NCBI RefSeq assembly: GCF_003002915.1
Contig: NZ_PVTG01000006.1
Location: 1-64,000, forward strand
Source: Geodermatophilus tzadiensis
GTDB lineage: Bacteria; Actinomycetota; Actinomycetes; Mycobacteriales; Geodermatophilaceae
Reading direction: 5' to 3'
Length of the DNA stretch: 64,000 bases
The notes beneath the pieces were generated by a model. That model was not told the origin of the DNA. It did no database searches and saw only the letters and a list, made by a program, of their open reading frames with translations. Below, in pieces: positions 36,466 through 45,831 of this stretch. The stretch's first letter is position 1. Every line of letters begins with the position of its first letter. Both the position numbers and the translations under genes were made by a program.

Positions 36466-37356
36466 GTGCAGGTCAGGGCCGACATCATCGGCGCCATGAC
36501 GGAGGACCTGGACGCGCGCCTCTGGCGGCTGCAGGCCTCCGAGGACGCCGACGAGCTCATCGAGCTGGGCTGCGACCTGGCCGACGCCGGCCGGCAGACC
36601 GACGCCGAGTGGTGCTTCCGCCGGGCCGCCGCGCTCGGTGACGCCACCGGCTACTACGACCTGGGCAACAGCCTGGCCGCGCAGCAGCGCTGGACCGAGG
36701 CCGCCGAGGCCTACGAGGTCGCGCTGGCCGGCGGCGAACCCGACGCCTGGCGCAACCTCGGGCTGGTGCTCGAGCAGCTCGGCGACCTGGCCGGGGCCAT
36801 GGCCGCCTACCGCGGCGCCGCCGAGGTCGGCGACACCGAGGGCGGGCTGCAGCTGGCGTTCCTGCTGCGCGAGCAGGGGGAGCGGGAGGAGGCGCTGGCC
36901 GTCGCCGAGGAGCTGGCCGCCGCCGGGGACGCCGAGGCCGACGCCGTGGCCGCCTGCTGGCAGTGGTGCGCCACGCTCGACCCCGCGCTGGAGCCGCGGC
37001 TGCGGACCGGTGCCGGCCACTTCCCCGCCGCCCGCGCCGACCTCGCCGCGCTGCTGCTGCAGACCGGCCGGGAGAGGGAGGCCCGCGCGGTGCTCGAGCG
37101 CGGCGCCAAGCTGGGCGAGCAGGTGGCCTGGCTGCCGCTGGGCAACCTCTACCGCGAGCAGCTCGGCGACGACGAGGCCGCCGAGGAGGCCTACCGGGCC
37201 GGCATCCAGGCCGGCGACGTCTACTGCCACCACAACCTCGGCGTGCTGCTCGCCGACCGCGGTGACCTCACCGGTGCCGCCGAGGAGTTCGAGCGGGGCG
37301 CGGCGGCCGGCGACCAGCTCGCCGCCGCCGCGCTGGAGCTGCTCCAGGAGCGCTAG
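36466..37356 (+). CDS. TPR/Sel1-like repeat protein
   Basis: A 296-residue all-helical protein. Repeats of about 34-36 residues are visible: EWCFRRAAALGDATGYYDLG, WTEAAEAYEVALAGGEPDAW, LAGAMAAYRGAAEVGDTEGG and AAEEAYRAGIQAGDVYCHHN, each with the small and aromatic residues of TPR/Sel1 units. Such proteins act as scaffolds; the partner is unknown. GTG at 36466 has GGAGGG five bases upstream; ATG at 36496 is the main alternative and an earlier GTG at 36439 is less likely. The final TAG is shared as CTAG with the convergent lactonase gene. Confidence 0.82.
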   Translation: MQVRADIIGAMTEDLDARLWRLQASEDADELIELGCDLADAGRQTDAEWCFRRAAALGDATGYYDLGNSLAAQQRWTEAAEAYEVALAGGEPDAWRNLGLVLEQLGDLAGAMAAYRGAAEVGDTEGGLQLAFLLREQGEREEALAVAEELAAAGDAEADAVAACWQWCATLDPALEPRLRTGAGHFPAARADLAALLLQTGREREARAVLERGAKLGEQVAWLPLGNLYREQLGDDEAAEEAYRAGIQAGDVYCHHNLGVLLADRGDLTGAAEEFERGAAAGDQLAAAALELLQER

Positions 37357-38255
37357 CCCCGCTGCCGGACCCCGGTGAGCGGGCCACGGTAGGGGTTGGC
37401 CGGTGGGCCGGAGACGCCCGGCCGCACGGTGAACAGCCGTCCGGCGTCGGGTTCGTCGTCGCCGCCCCCGCGGGCGGTGCTGACGACGAGCAGGTCGCCG
37501 GCGAAGGCGCAGCTCGACGTGTGCGCCACCGGCACCTCGACGACGGCCAGCAGCTCGCCCTCGGGTGACCAGCGGCGCACCTGCCCGCCGCCCCACATCG
37601 CCGTCCAGAGGCAGCCCTCGTCGTCGACGGTGAGCCCGTCGGCGACGCCGTCGGGGCCGCCGGTCTCCAGCAGCACCCGCCCCTCGGTGAAGGTGCCGGC
37701 GGCCGGGTCGTAGGCGAAGGCGTGCACCAGCCCGGGGCCGGAGTCGGCCAGGTAGACGGTGCGCTCGTCGGGCGACCAGCCGATGCCGTTGGAGACGGTG
37801 AGCCCGTCGAGCACGGTGGTCACGGTGCCGTCGGTGTCCAGCCGGTAGAGGGTGCCGGCGCCGGGGCGCTCGTCGAAGGCCATGGTGCCGGCGAAGAAGC
37901 GGCCCGCGCGGTCGCAGGCGCCGTCGTTCATCCGGGTGCCGCCGTCGGCCTCGCTGCCGCCCTCACCGGCCAGGTCCACCAGCACGCGGGCGGTCCCGTC
38001 GGCGGCGAGGTGGGTGAACCCGCCGCCCGCGCCGGTCAGCCAGCCGCCGGCCGCGGCCGGGACGACGACGCCCACGGTGTCCCCGGCCCGCGCGGCGCCG
38101 GTCTCGGTCAGCCGGTCGCCGTCGAGCGCGGCCCGCCGGACCAGGCCGGCGCCGATGTCGACCCACAGCAGCTCGGCACGCCCGGCGTCCCAGGTGGGGC
38201 CCTCGCCGTGGCCGGCGGGCTCGGGGGCGGCGGGGGTGGCGCGCAGCGTCAGCAC
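37353..38255 (-). CDS. SMP-30/gluconolactonase family protein
   Basis: A 300-residue six-bladed beta-propeller hydrolase. The metal-binding landmarks are [17 protein letters not shown] (Glu), [17 protein letters not shown] (Asn-Asp), [19 protein letters not shown] (Asn) and [20 protein letters not shown] (Asp), in the order expected for SMP-30. They hydrolyse sugar lactones in the cytoplasm; the exact substrate is unknown. GTG at 38255 begins the protein. The promoter region is shared with the divergent ppc gene, 56 bp away. Confidence 0.92.
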   Translation of the reverse strand: MLTLRATPAAPEPAGHGEGPTWDAGRAELLWVDIGAGLVRRAALDGDRLTETGAARAGDTVGVVVPAAAGGWLTGAGGGFTHLAADGTARVLVDLAGEGGSEADGGTRMNDGACDRAGRFFAGTMAFDERPGAGTLYRLDTDGTVTTVLDGLTVSNGIGWSPDERTVYLADSGPGLVHAFAYDPAAGTFTEGRVLLETGGPDGVADGLTVDDEGCLWTAMWGGGQVRRWSPEGELLAVVEVPVAHTSSCAFAGDLLVVSTARGGGDDEPDAGRLFTVRPGVSGPPANPYRGPLTGVRQRG

Positions 38256-38311
38256 GCGGAGGGCTGTGCCCGTGTCACCTGCGCGTCACACGAGCGGTCG
38301 ATACTGCGGCC

Positions 38312-41119
38312 GTGTCCGAAGCCACCGTCGACGTCGCCGACCTGCGCCTGCCCGGGCGCGACCCCGAGCGGGACGGTCGTGCCGACGACGCCCCGCTGCG
38401 CGAGGACATCCGGCTGCTGGGCCGGGTGCTGGGCGAGGTGATCGCCGAGCAGAGCGGGGCCGACGTCCTGGACCTGGTCGAGGCCACCCGCGTGCAGGCC
38501 TTCGCCGTCCGCCGGTCGGAGTCCGACCGCGCCGGGCTGGCCGCGCGGCTGGCCGACCTCGACGTGCGCGCGGCCAACCACGTCATCCGCGCGTTCAGCC
38601 ACTTCTCGCTGCTGGCCAACCTCGCCGAGGACCTGCACCACGAGCGCCGCCGCCGGCACCACCGCCGCGCCGGGTCCCCGCCCCAGCCGGGGAGCCTGGC
38701 GGCGACCTTCGCGCTGCTCGACCGGGCCGGCCTCGACCCCGACGCCGTGGCCGGGGAGCTGGCCGGGGCGCTCGTGGTCCCGGTGGTCACCGCGCACCCC
38801 ACCGAGGTGCGGCGCACGACGGTCTCGCAGGTGCAGCGGCAGGTGACCGACCTGATCCGCGAGCGCGACCGGTCGGCGCCGGGAGAGGTGGACGAGGCCG
38901 CGTGGGAGGCCGCGCTGCACCGGTCGGTGCTCACGCTGTGGCAGACGGCGCTCCTGCGGCTGCGGCGGCTGCGGCTGGCCGACGAGATCGACGAGGCGCT
39001 GCGCTACTACGACCTGTCGCTGTTCCGGGTGGTGCCGGCGATCAACGCCGAGCTGCGCCGGTCGTTGCAGCAGCGCTGGCCCGGCAGCGGGCTGCCCACC
39101 CAGCCGGTCCTGCAGCCGGGCTCCTGGATCGGCGGGGACCGCGACGGCAACCCGTTCGTCACCGCCGACGCCGTCCGTCGGGCCAGCAGCCGGCAGGCCG
39201 AGACCGCGCTGGGCCACCACCTCGCCGAGCTGACCGGGCTCTACCGCGAGCTGTCGATGTCCGACCGGCTGGTGACGCCGACGCCGCCGCTGCGCGCGCT
39301 GGCCGAGGCCTCCCGCGACGACTCGCCGTTCCGCGCCGACGAGCCCTACCGCCGGGCGCTGCTCGGGGTGCACGCGCGGCTGGCGGCCACCGCCCGGCGG
39401 GTCCTGGGGCACGTGCCGGGCACCCCGCCGCACGCCGAGCTCGAGCCCTACGGCGCCCCCGGCGAGCTGCTCGCCGACCTCGCCGTCGTCGACACCTCGT
39501 TGCGCAGCCACGGCGCGGGCGCCCTCGCCGACGACCGGCTGGCCCGGCTGCGCGACGCCGTCGACGTGTTCGGCTTCCACCTCGCCGGGCTCGACATGCG
39601 GCAGAACTCGGCCGTCCACGAGGAGGTCGTCGGCGAGCTGCTGGCCTGGGCCGGGGTGTGCGCCGACTACGCCGCCCTCGGCGAGGCCGACCGCGTCGAG
39701 CTGCTCGCCGGGGAGCTGCGGGTGCGCCGGCCGCTGGTCCGCCCGGGCGCGGAGCTGTCGGAGCTGGCCCGCGGGGAGCTCGACCTGCTGGAGGCCGCCG
39801 CCGGGCAGGTCGCGCTGCTCGGGCCGCGGGCGGTGCCCAACTACGTGATCAGCATGTGCGAGTCGGTCAGCGACGTCCTCGAGGTCGCCGTCCTGCTCAA
39901 GGAGGTCGGCCTGCTCGACCCCGACGGCGAGGACGGCCCGACCTGCCCGGTGGGCATCTCGCCGCTGTTCGAGACCATCGGCGACCTGCAGGCCGCCGGC
40001 GACACGATGACCGCCGTCCTGGCGCAGCCGGTGTACCGGGCGCTGGTCGCCGACCGCGGTGACCAGCAGGAGGTCATGCTCGGCTACTCCGACAGCAACA
40101 AGGACGGCGGCTACCTCGCGGCCAACTGGGCGCTGTATCGCGCCGAGCTCGCGCTGGTGGAGGTCGCCCGGCGGGAGGGCGTGCGGCTGCGGCTGTTCCA
40201 CGGCCGCGGCGGCACGGTGGGCCGCGGCGGCGGGCCCAGCTACGAGGCGATCCGAGCCCAGCCGCCCGGCGCGGTCGCGGGCGCGCTGCGGATCACCGAG
40301 CAGGGCGAGGTGATCGCGGCCAAGTACGGCGAGCCCGGCCTGGCCCGCCGCAACCTCGAGGCGCTCGTCGCGGCCACGCTGGAGGCCACCCTGCTCGACG
40401 TCGAGGGCCTCGGGGACGACGCCGAGGAGGCCTACGCGCTGCTCGACGACCTCGCCGGCCGGGCGCAGGCCGCCTACCGGGAGCTGGTGCACGAGACACC
40501 GGGCTTCGTCGACTGGTTCCGCGCCGCGACGCCGATCCGCGAGCTGGCCGAGCTCAACATCGGCAGCCGGCCGCCGTCGCGCAAGGCCGGCGACCGGATC
40601 GCCGACCTGCGCGCCATCCCGTGGGTGTTCAGCTGGTCGCAGGCGCGGATCATGCTGCCCGGCTGGTACGGCACCGGCACGGCGCTGGAGTCCTGGCTCG
40701 GCGACGACCCCGCCCGCCTGGCCCGGCTGCGGGAGCTGCACCGGCGCTGGCCGTTCCTGCGCACGGTGCTGTCCAACATGGGCATGGTGCTGGCCAAGAC
40801 CGACCTCGACCTGGCCGCCCGCTACGCCGAGCTGGTGCCCGACCCCGAGCTGCGGGCGCGGGTGTTCGACCGGATCCGGGAGGAGCACGAGCGCACCTGC
40901 CGGGTGCTGCTCGCGGTCACCGGCGACGACCACCTGCTGGCCGACAACCCGTCGCTGGCACGGTCGATCCGCAACCGGTTCCCCTACCTCGAGCCGCTGC
41001 ACCACCTGCAGGTGGAGATGCTGCGCCGCCGCCGCACCGGGGACGACGACGAGCTGGTCCGGCGCAACATCCAGCTGACGATCAACGGAGTCGCGACGGC
41101 GCTGCGCAACTCGGGCTGA
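38312..41119 (+). CDS. ppc: Phosphoenolpyruvate carboxylase
   Basis: A 935-residue enzyme that makes oxaloacetate from phosphoenolpyruvate and bicarbonate, feeding the TCA cycle. The catalytic His lies in [14 protein letters not shown] near 170. The second catalytic block is [14 protein letters not shown] with [20 protein letters not shown], which carries the mobile Gly-rich loop. [17 protein letters not shown] and the very C-terminal [11 protein letters not shown] are also family features. GTG at 38312 is the start that gives the full N-terminus. Its 3' end overlaps a convergent glycosyltransferase gene by 38 bp. Confidence 0.97.
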   Translation: MSEATVDVADLRLPGRDPERDGRADDAPLREDIRLLGRVLGEVIAEQSGADVLDLVEATRVQAFAVRRSESDRAGLAARLADLDVRAANHVIRAFSHFSLLANLAEDLHHERRRRHHRRAGSPPQPGSLAATFALLDRAGLDPDAVAGELAGALVVPVVTAHPTEVRRTTVSQVQRQVTDLIRERDRSAPGEVDEAAWEAALHRSVLTLWQTALLRLRRLRLADEIDEALRYYDLSLFRVVPAINAELRRSLQQRWPGSGLPTQPVLQPGSWIGGDRDGNPFVTADAVRRASSRQAETALGHHLAELTGLYRELSMSDRLVTPTPPLRALAEASRDDSPFRADEPYRRALLGVHARLAATARRVLGHVPGTPPHAELEPYGAPGELLADLAVVDTSLRSHGAGALADDRLARLRDAVDVFGFHLAGLDMRQNSAVHEEVVGELLAWAGVCADYAALGEADRVELLAGELRVRRPLVRPGAELSELARGELDLLEAAAGQVALLGPRAVPNYVISMCESVSDVLEVAVLLKEVGLLDPDGEDGPTCPVGISPLFETIGDLQAAGDTMTAVLAQPVYRALVADRGDQQEVMLGYSDSNKDGGYLAANWALYRAELALVEVARREGVRLRLFHGRGGTVGRGGGPSYEAIRAQPPGAVAGALRITEQGEVIAAKYGEPGLARRNLEALVAATLEATLLDVEGLGDDAEEAYALLDDLAGRAQAAYRELVHETPGFVDWFRAATPIRELAELNIGSRPPSRKAGDRIADLRAIPWVFSWSQARIMLPGWYGTGTALESWLGDDPARLARLRELHRRWPFLRTVLSNMGMVLAKTDLDLAARYAELVPDPELRARVFDRIREEHERTCRVLLAVTGDDHLLADNPSLARSIRNRFPYLEPLHHLQVEMLRRRRTGDDDELVRRNIQLTINGVATALRNSG

Positions 41120-42029
41120 GGACCGCCCCGTGCCGCTGCAGCCAGGCGGCCAGGCGAGCGCCGTCCCAGGGCCGGCGCCGGCGGGCGGCGGCGAGCAGCA
41201 GCCCGCGCGGCAGCTCGAGGGCGGCCAGCGCGATGCCGGCCGCCCCGGGCAGGTCGCCGTCGCGCAGGTGGGCCAGGACGGCCCGCGGGCGCCCGGCGAG
41301 GAGGGCCGCCGTCGCGCGGACCGGCCGGGGCGCGTGCTGCGGCACCAGCACCTGCACGGTGCGGGCGTAGTGCCACTCGCGCAGGAACACCCCGCGCGCC
41401 GTGCGGCCGCCCTTGCCGTGCCGGAAGCGGACGTCGGGCACGCGCAGCAGCAGGTGCCCGGCGGCGCGCAGCCGGCGGGAGGCGTCGCGGTCCTCGTTGT
41501 AGAAGAAGTAGAGGGGGTCGAAGCCGCCCGCGGCCAGGAACTCCGCCCGCCGCACCAGCAGCGCGGTGCCGCCGAGCTCCTCGGCCGGGAACGGCGGGCC
41601 GGGCGGGTCGTCGTCCTCCCCGGGGCCGTGCACGGCCGGGGCCGCCCACATGGCGCGCGGCTCGTCGTCGAGGACCTCTGCCAGCCGGCGCAGCATCCCG
41701 GGCTCCGGCTCGCCGTCGGAGTTGACCAGGAGCGCGTACCGGCCGGTGCAGGCGGCCAGCGCCAGGTCCATGGCGCGGGCGAAGCCGAGGTTGCGCGACG
41801 AGCGCAGCACCCGCTTCCCGGCGTCCGGGTAGCAGGCGGCCAGCTCGGTGCGGGCGGCCGCGGAGGTCGCCGGCGCGGCGGCGTTCTCCACCAGCAACGC
41901 CCGGCCGCGCCAGCCCGGTCCGGTCGTCGCCGCGACCGCGGCGTGGTGGCGGGCCAGCAGGGCGGGCGGCTCGCGGTGGACGAGGAGGACGACGTCGACG
42001 TCGTCGAGGCCGGCGCGGGGTTCGGGCAC
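41082..42029 (-). CDS. Glycosyltransferase family 2 protein
   Basis: A 315-residue GT-A-fold protein. The N-terminal strand [16 protein letters not shown] binds the nucleotide sugar; [29 protein letters not shown] and [12 protein letters not shown] (a SDG variant of the DxD metal site) follow as in rhamnosyltransferase-like family 2 enzymes. The second half has [20 protein letters not shown], the acceptor-side ED motif. No membrane helix is evident. It may add sugars to cell-envelope glycans (inferred). GTG at 42029. Confidence 0.85.
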   Translation of the reverse strand: MPEPRAGLDDVDVVLLVHREPPALLARHHAAVAATTGPGWRGRALLVENAAAPATSAAARTELAACYPDAGKRVLRSSRNLGFARAMDLALAACTGRYALLVNSDGEPEPGMLRRLAEVLDDEPRAMWAAPAVHGPGEDDDPPGPPFPAEELGGTALLVRRAEFLAAGGFDPLYFFYNEDRDASRRLRAAGHLLLRVPDVRFRHGKGGRTARGVFLREWHYARTVQVLVPQHAPRPVRATAALLAGRPRAVLAHLRDGDLPGAAGIALAALELPRGLLLAAARRRRPWDGARLAAWLQRHGAVLSPSCAAPSRLR

Positions 42030-42089
42030 CGCGGCGCCCTACCCCGGCCGGTGCCCTACCTTGCGGGGAGGACGGCGGGAGGCGGGACC

Positions 42090-43169
42090 GTGGGCGAGAC
42101 GGGCACGATGCGGGTCGCCGCGTCCGGGGAGGACCTGCGGGCCGCCGTCGAGCTGCTCGGCGTCAGCCCGGCGGCGCTGGCCCCCGAGCTGCTCGACCCG
42201 GGCGCCCGGCTGCTGGTCGGCGGCGGCGCGGCGGCGCACCTGCGGCGGCGCTGGACCCCCGAGGGCACCACCGAGGCGGTCGTGCTGCACCGCTCCACCC
42301 ACGTCACCGGCCGCGACGGGCTGCTCGCCGTCGCCTCGGCCTGGGGCTGCTCGCAGGTGCGCGACGCCGGCACCGGCCGCGTCCTCGAGGTGGCGCCGCC
42401 GCCGGCCGGCGCGCCGCTGACCGAGCGGTTCGCCCACCTCGCCGCGCTGGCCGCGACCCGGGTCGAGGTGGCCGTGGCGCTGGCCCGCGACAGCGGCCGC
42501 GACCGGCTCAAGGCCGACGGCAGTTGGTCGCTGGCCGCCGACGAGGCCGCGCACGCCGCCGCGGCCGAGTGCATGGCCCCGCTCGGGGTCACCGTGCTGT
42601 CGGAGGAGCGCGCCGACGCCGCCGTCCCCGACGACGAGCCGTGGGTGGTGCTCGACCCGCTCGACGGCACCGGCAACTTCCGCGCGGGCCTCCCGCCCTG
42701 GGCGTTCTCCGCGGCGCTGGTGGAGCACGGCCGGGCGGTGGCCGGGCTGGTGGTCGACCTGTCGTCCGGACGGCGGTGGGCGGGGACCGAGGGCGCCGGT
42801 GCCTGGCGGGACGGCGTCCCGGCGCACGTGCGGCCGGGGACCACGCTGGTCGCCCCCACCGCGCCCACCGGGCACGGGGTGCTGGTGCCCGCGACGGCGC
42901 GGCGGGTGCGGGTGACCGGCTGCACCGCCGTCGACGTCTGCCTGGTCGCCGACGGGTCGGCCGGCGCGTGGCACAACCTCGACCGCGGCGGCACCCACGT
43001 GCACGACGTCGCCGGTGGCCTGGCCGTGCTGGCCGGCGCCGGCGGGGTGGCGCTCACCCGCGACGGCGCGCCGCTGCGGCTGGTGCCCGACACCGAGGTG
43101 CTCATCCGGTTCGCCGCGGCCGCCACCCCGGACGCCGCCCGCGAGCTGATCGCCGCGGTGCCGGTCTAG
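42090..43169 (+). CDS. Inositol monophosphatase family protein with N-terminal extra domain
   Basis: A 359-residue protein. From about residue 120 it matches the IMPase fold: KADGSWSLAADEAAHAAAAE, LSEERADAA (metal Glu), WVVLDPLDGTGNFRAGLPPW (the Asp-x-x-Asp-Gly core) and TAVDVCLVADGSAGAW (late metal region). The first 115 residues (RVAASGEDLRAAVELLGVSP onward) are not part of usual IMPases, which are about 260 residues; I do not recognise that domain. Such enzymes dephosphorylate inositol phosphate, histidinol phosphate or 3'-phosphoadenosine phosphates. The GTG has GGGAGG upstream. The stop shares CTAG with fprA. Confidence 0.82.
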   Translation: MGETGTMRVAASGEDLRAAVELLGVSPAALAPELLDPGARLLVGGGAAAHLRRRWTPEGTTEAVVLHRSTHVTGRDGLLAVASAWGCSQVRDAGTGRVLEVAPPPAGAPLTERFAHLAALAATRVEVAVALARDSGRDRLKADGSWSLAADEAAHAAAAECMAPLGVTVLSEERADAAVPDDEPWVVLDPLDGTGNFRAGLPPWAFSAALVEHGRAVAGLVVDLSSGRRWAGTEGAGAWRDGVPAHVRPGTTLVAPTAPTGHGVLVPATARRVRVTGCTAVDVCLVADGSAGAWHNLDRGGTHVHDVAGGLAVLAGAGGVALTRDGAPLRLVPDTEVLIRFAAAATPDAARELIAAVPV

Positions 43170-44554
43170 CGGCCGGCCGCCGCCCGGACCGCGGCGAGCA
43201 GCGACTCCCGCTCGTGCATCGTCGTGCGCGCCCGGCCGCGGGTGGCGCCCAGCGCGACCTCGGCGGCGTCGATGGCCCGCCAGTCCTCCAGCAGCACCGG
43301 CTCGGCGCCACGGGCGCGCAGCGTCTGCACCAGGTCGTCGCGGTCGCCGTGGGGGGCGATGACGCCGGCCTCGGCGTCGGCGAGCAGGGCGGCGACGGTC
43401 TCCCGGGCGTCGTGCTTGTTGGTGCCGACGACGCCGGTGGGCCCGCGCTTGATCCACCCGGCCACGTACTCGCCGGCCGACGGGGCGCCGTCGCGCAGCA
43501 CCCGGCCGTCCTCGTTGGGCACGGTGCCGCTGCGCTGGTCGACCGGCAGCCCGGGCAGGCCCTGCCCGCGGTAGCCGACCGAGCGGACGACGAGGTCGGT
43601 GGGCAGCACCTCGTACTCGCCGGTGCCCACGGCGCGGCCCTCGGCGTCGACCGTCGTCCGCTCCACCTCCAGGCCGGTGACCCGGTCGGCGCCGAGCAGC
43701 CGCACCGGCCGCCGGTAGAAGCGCAGCCGCACGCGGGTGCGGCCGGGCTCGGCGGTGTGCGTCGCGTACTCCCGCAGCACGTCGACGTTGCGGGCGACCA
43801 GCCGGTCGGCCGGCGGGGGCTCGTCCTCCCCGGGCAGGTCGGCGGGGTCGACCAGCACGGTGGCGTCGGCCAGCTCGGCGAGCTCGTCGAGCTCCTTGGT
43901 GGTGAACGACGCCTGCGCCGGGCCGCGCCGGCCGAGCACGGTCACCTCCTCGACCCGCTTGGCGGCCAGGCCGTCGAGGACGTGCTGCGGCATGTCGGTG
44001 GGCTCGAGCTCCTCCGGGGTGCGGGCCAGCACCCGGGCGACGTCGAGGGCGACGTTGCCGACGCCGACGACGACCGCCCGCCGGACCCCGGCCAGCGCCG
44101 CCTCCACGCGGGCGCGGTCGGCGTCGGGGTGGCCGCAGTACCAGGCGACCAGGTCGGTGGCCGCCAGGCTGCCGGTCAGGTCCTCCCCGTCGATCGACAG
44201 CGGCCGGTCCAGCGCCGCGCCGTAGGTGTAGACGACGGCGTCGACGTGGGCGCGCAGGTCCTCGAGGGTGATGTCGGTGCCCACCTCGACGTTGCCGACG
44301 AACCGCACGCCCGGGTCGTCCAGGGCCCGGTGCAGCGTCTCGCGGATGGCCCGCATCTTGAGGTGGTCGGGGGCGATGCCGTGCCGGACCAGGCCGAACG
44401 GGGTGGGCAGCCGGTCGATCAGGTCGACGGTCACCGGCACCGGCGCGCGCCGGGTGAGCGCCTCGGCGGTGTAGATGCCGGCCGGGCCGGCGCCGACGAC
44501 GGCGACCCGCAGTGGCCGGCCGCCGTCCGCGGCGGAGGGACTGTCGTCGGGCAC
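43166..44554 (-). CDS. fprA: Ferredoxin--NADP reductase (adrenodoxin reductase type)
   Basis: A 462-residue flavoprotein like mycobacterial FprA, which passes electrons between NADPH and ferredoxin. The FAD fingerprint is VAVVGAGPAGIYTAEAL near residue 17, followed by TPFGLVRHGIAPDHLKMRAI, a hallmark of this group. The NADP site is AVVVGVGNVALDVARVLART, and the later block GEYVAGWIKRGPTGVVGTNK is conserved. GTG at 44554. It may support cytochrome P450 or Fe-S enzymes; none is in the window. Confidence 0.95.
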   Translation of the reverse strand: MPDDSPSAADGGRPLRVAVVGAGPAGIYTAEALTRRAPVPVTVDLIDRLPTPFGLVRHGIAPDHLKMRAIRETLHRALDDPGVRFVGNVEVGTDITLEDLRAHVDAVVYTYGAALDRPLSIDGEDLTGSLAATDLVAWYCGHPDADRARVEAALAGVRRAVVVGVGNVALDVARVLARTPEELEPTDMPQHVLDGLAAKRVEEVTVLGRRGPAQASFTTKELDELAELADATVLVDPADLPGEDEPPPADRLVARNVDVLREYATHTAEPGRTRVRLRFYRRPVRLLGADRVTGLEVERTTVDAEGRAVGTGEYEVLPTDLVVRSVGYRGQGLPGLPVDQRSGTVPNEDGRVLRDGAPSAGEYVAGWIKRGPTGVVGTNKHDARETVAALLADAEAGVIAPHGDRDDLVQTLRARGAEPVLLEDWRAIDAAEVALGATRGRARTTMHERESLLAAVRAAAGR

Positions 44555-44635
44555 GACTGGGATCCTGGCCCCGCGGGGTAGTGGTGCGCCAGATCACCGC
44601 CCACAACCGGACCACCGCAGCAGAGGGGACCGCCC

Positions 44636-44947
44636 GTGTCCGTCGTCGTCATCGCCACCATCAGCCCGCAGCCCGAGCACGCCGAGGAGGTCCGCCAGGC
44701 GGTGCTCGACACGGTGCCCCGGGTGCACGAGGAGCCCGGGTGCGAGCGCTACTCGCTGCACCAGGGGCGCGACGGTGCGCTGGTGATGGTGGAGAAGTGG
44801 GAGAGCCCCGAGGCGCTGGCCACCCACGGCAAGGCCGACGCGCTGAGCTCGCTGTCGGGCCGCCTCGAGGGCAAGCTCACCGGGGCCCCGACGGTCACCG
44901 TGCTCGACGCGCTGCCCGCCGGCGACGCGGGCAAGGGCGCGCTGTAG
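44636..44947 (+). CDS. Antibiotic biosynthesis monooxygenase-fold (quinol monooxygenase-like) protein
   Basis: A 103-residue ferredoxin-like dimeric barrel protein: VVVIATISPQPEHAEEVRQA, then EEPGCERYSLHQGRDGALVM and VEKWESPEALATHGKADAL. These are the ABM-domain signatures (PGC, WES, H). Such proteins oxidise quinols or handle small aromatics without cofactor, though many have unknown substrates. GTG at 44636 is well placed. Directly after the stop comes a 28-bp perfect inverted repeat that separates it from the convergent nei gene. Confidence 0.88.
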   Translation: MSVVVIATISPQPEHAEEVRQAVLDTVPRVHEEPGCERYSLHQGRDGALVMVEKWESPEALATHGKADALSSLSGRLEGKLTGAPTVTVLDALPAGDAGKGAL

Positions 44948-44952
44948 GCACC

Positions 44953-45015
44953 CCCGCGAGATCTGCGGTCTCGTGGCCATCGGCGGCTGATGGCCACGAG
45001 ACCGCAGATCTCGCG
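44953..45015. terminator. 28-bp perfect inverted repeat with 7-base loop
   Basis: The left arm (44953-44980, starting CCGCGAGATCTGCGGTCTCG) is the exact complement of the right arm (44988-45015); loop GGCGGCT. It lies six bases after one stop and six before the convergent nei stop. It is far longer than needed for a terminator and may be a mobile palindromic repeat that doubles as a bidirectional terminator. Confidence 0.8.
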
Positions 45016-45021
45016 GCGTCG

Positions 45022-45831
45022 TCAGACCGCCTGGCAGACGGGGCACCAGTAGAGGTTGCGGCCGACCATCTCCTCGGTGCGCACCTCGGTGCCGCATATC
45101 CGGCAGGGCAGGCCGGTGCGTCGGTAGACGTAGTGCGCGTCCTCGCGGCGCACCGCGCCCGAGCGGCGGGACCGGTCGGCCGGGTGCGTCGTCACGATCC
45201 GGCCCATCCGGACGCCGGCGCGCATGAGCACCACCAGGTCGTCCCACAGCGCCTGCCACTCGGCCGCGCCGACGTCGCGGCCGGGCCGGAACGGCGACAC
45301 CCGCTGCCGGAAGAGGATCTCGGCGCGGTAGACGTTGCCGACGCCGGCCAGCACCGACTGGTCCATGAGCAGCGCGCCGACCGCCGTTCGGCTGCGGCCC
45401 ACCCGCGCGTGGGACAGCGGGCCGCCGCGGCGGGTGCGCAGCGGGTCGGGGCCGAGCCGGTCGAGGATCGCGTCGACCTCGGGCTGGGTCAGGACGTCGC
45501 AGGCGGTGGCCCCGCGCAGGTCGGCCCACACGCCCTCGCCCTTCGGCCCGTCGGCGACCCACCGCATGCGCAGCGCGCCGCGCGGGGTCGGCGGGTCGCC
45601 GACGCCGGTCGTGTACGTGCCGTAGAGACCCAGGTGCACGTGCAGCACGTCGCCGCCGAAGTCAGCGAACAGGTGCTTGCCGTAGCTGGTGACCTCCTCG
45701 AGCACCCGGCCGTCGAGCAGCGCGGCACCGGCGGCGAAGCGGCCCTGCGGACTGGTGACGTGCACCGGCCGGCCGGCGAACAGCCCGCTCTGCTCCCGGG
45801 CCAGCCGGTAGAGGGTGTGGCCCTCAGGCAC
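45022..45831 (-). CDS. nei2: Endonuclease VIII-like DNA glycosylase (Nei2 type)
   Basis: A 269-residue Fpg/Nei family glycosylase/AP lyase that removes oxidised bases. MPEGHTLYRLA supplies the catalytic Pro2 and Glu3, SYGKHLFADF the conserved Lys, and GVGNVYRAEILFR the helix-two-turn-helix. The C-terminal zinc finger is CRICGTEV followed by WCPVC. It is encoded in the same operon as photolyase, overlapping it by eight bases. GTG at 45831. The early cleavage motifs fit the mycobacterial Nei2 type rather than Fpg (which has PELPE). It ends just before a strong palindrome. Confidence 0.93.
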   Translation of the reverse strand: MPEGHTLYRLAREQSGLFAGRPVHVTSPQGRFAAGAALLDGRVLEEVTSYGKHLFADFGGDVLHVHLGLYGTYTTGVGDPPTPRGALRMRWVADGPKGEGVWADLRGATACDVLTQPEVDAILDRLGPDPLRTRRGGPLSHARVGRSRTAVGALLMDQSVLAGVGNVYRAEILFRQRVSPFRPGRDVGAAEWQALWDDLVVLMRAGVRMGRIVTTHPADRSRRSGAVRREDAHYVYRRTGLPCRICGTEVRTEEMVGRNLYWCPVCQAV

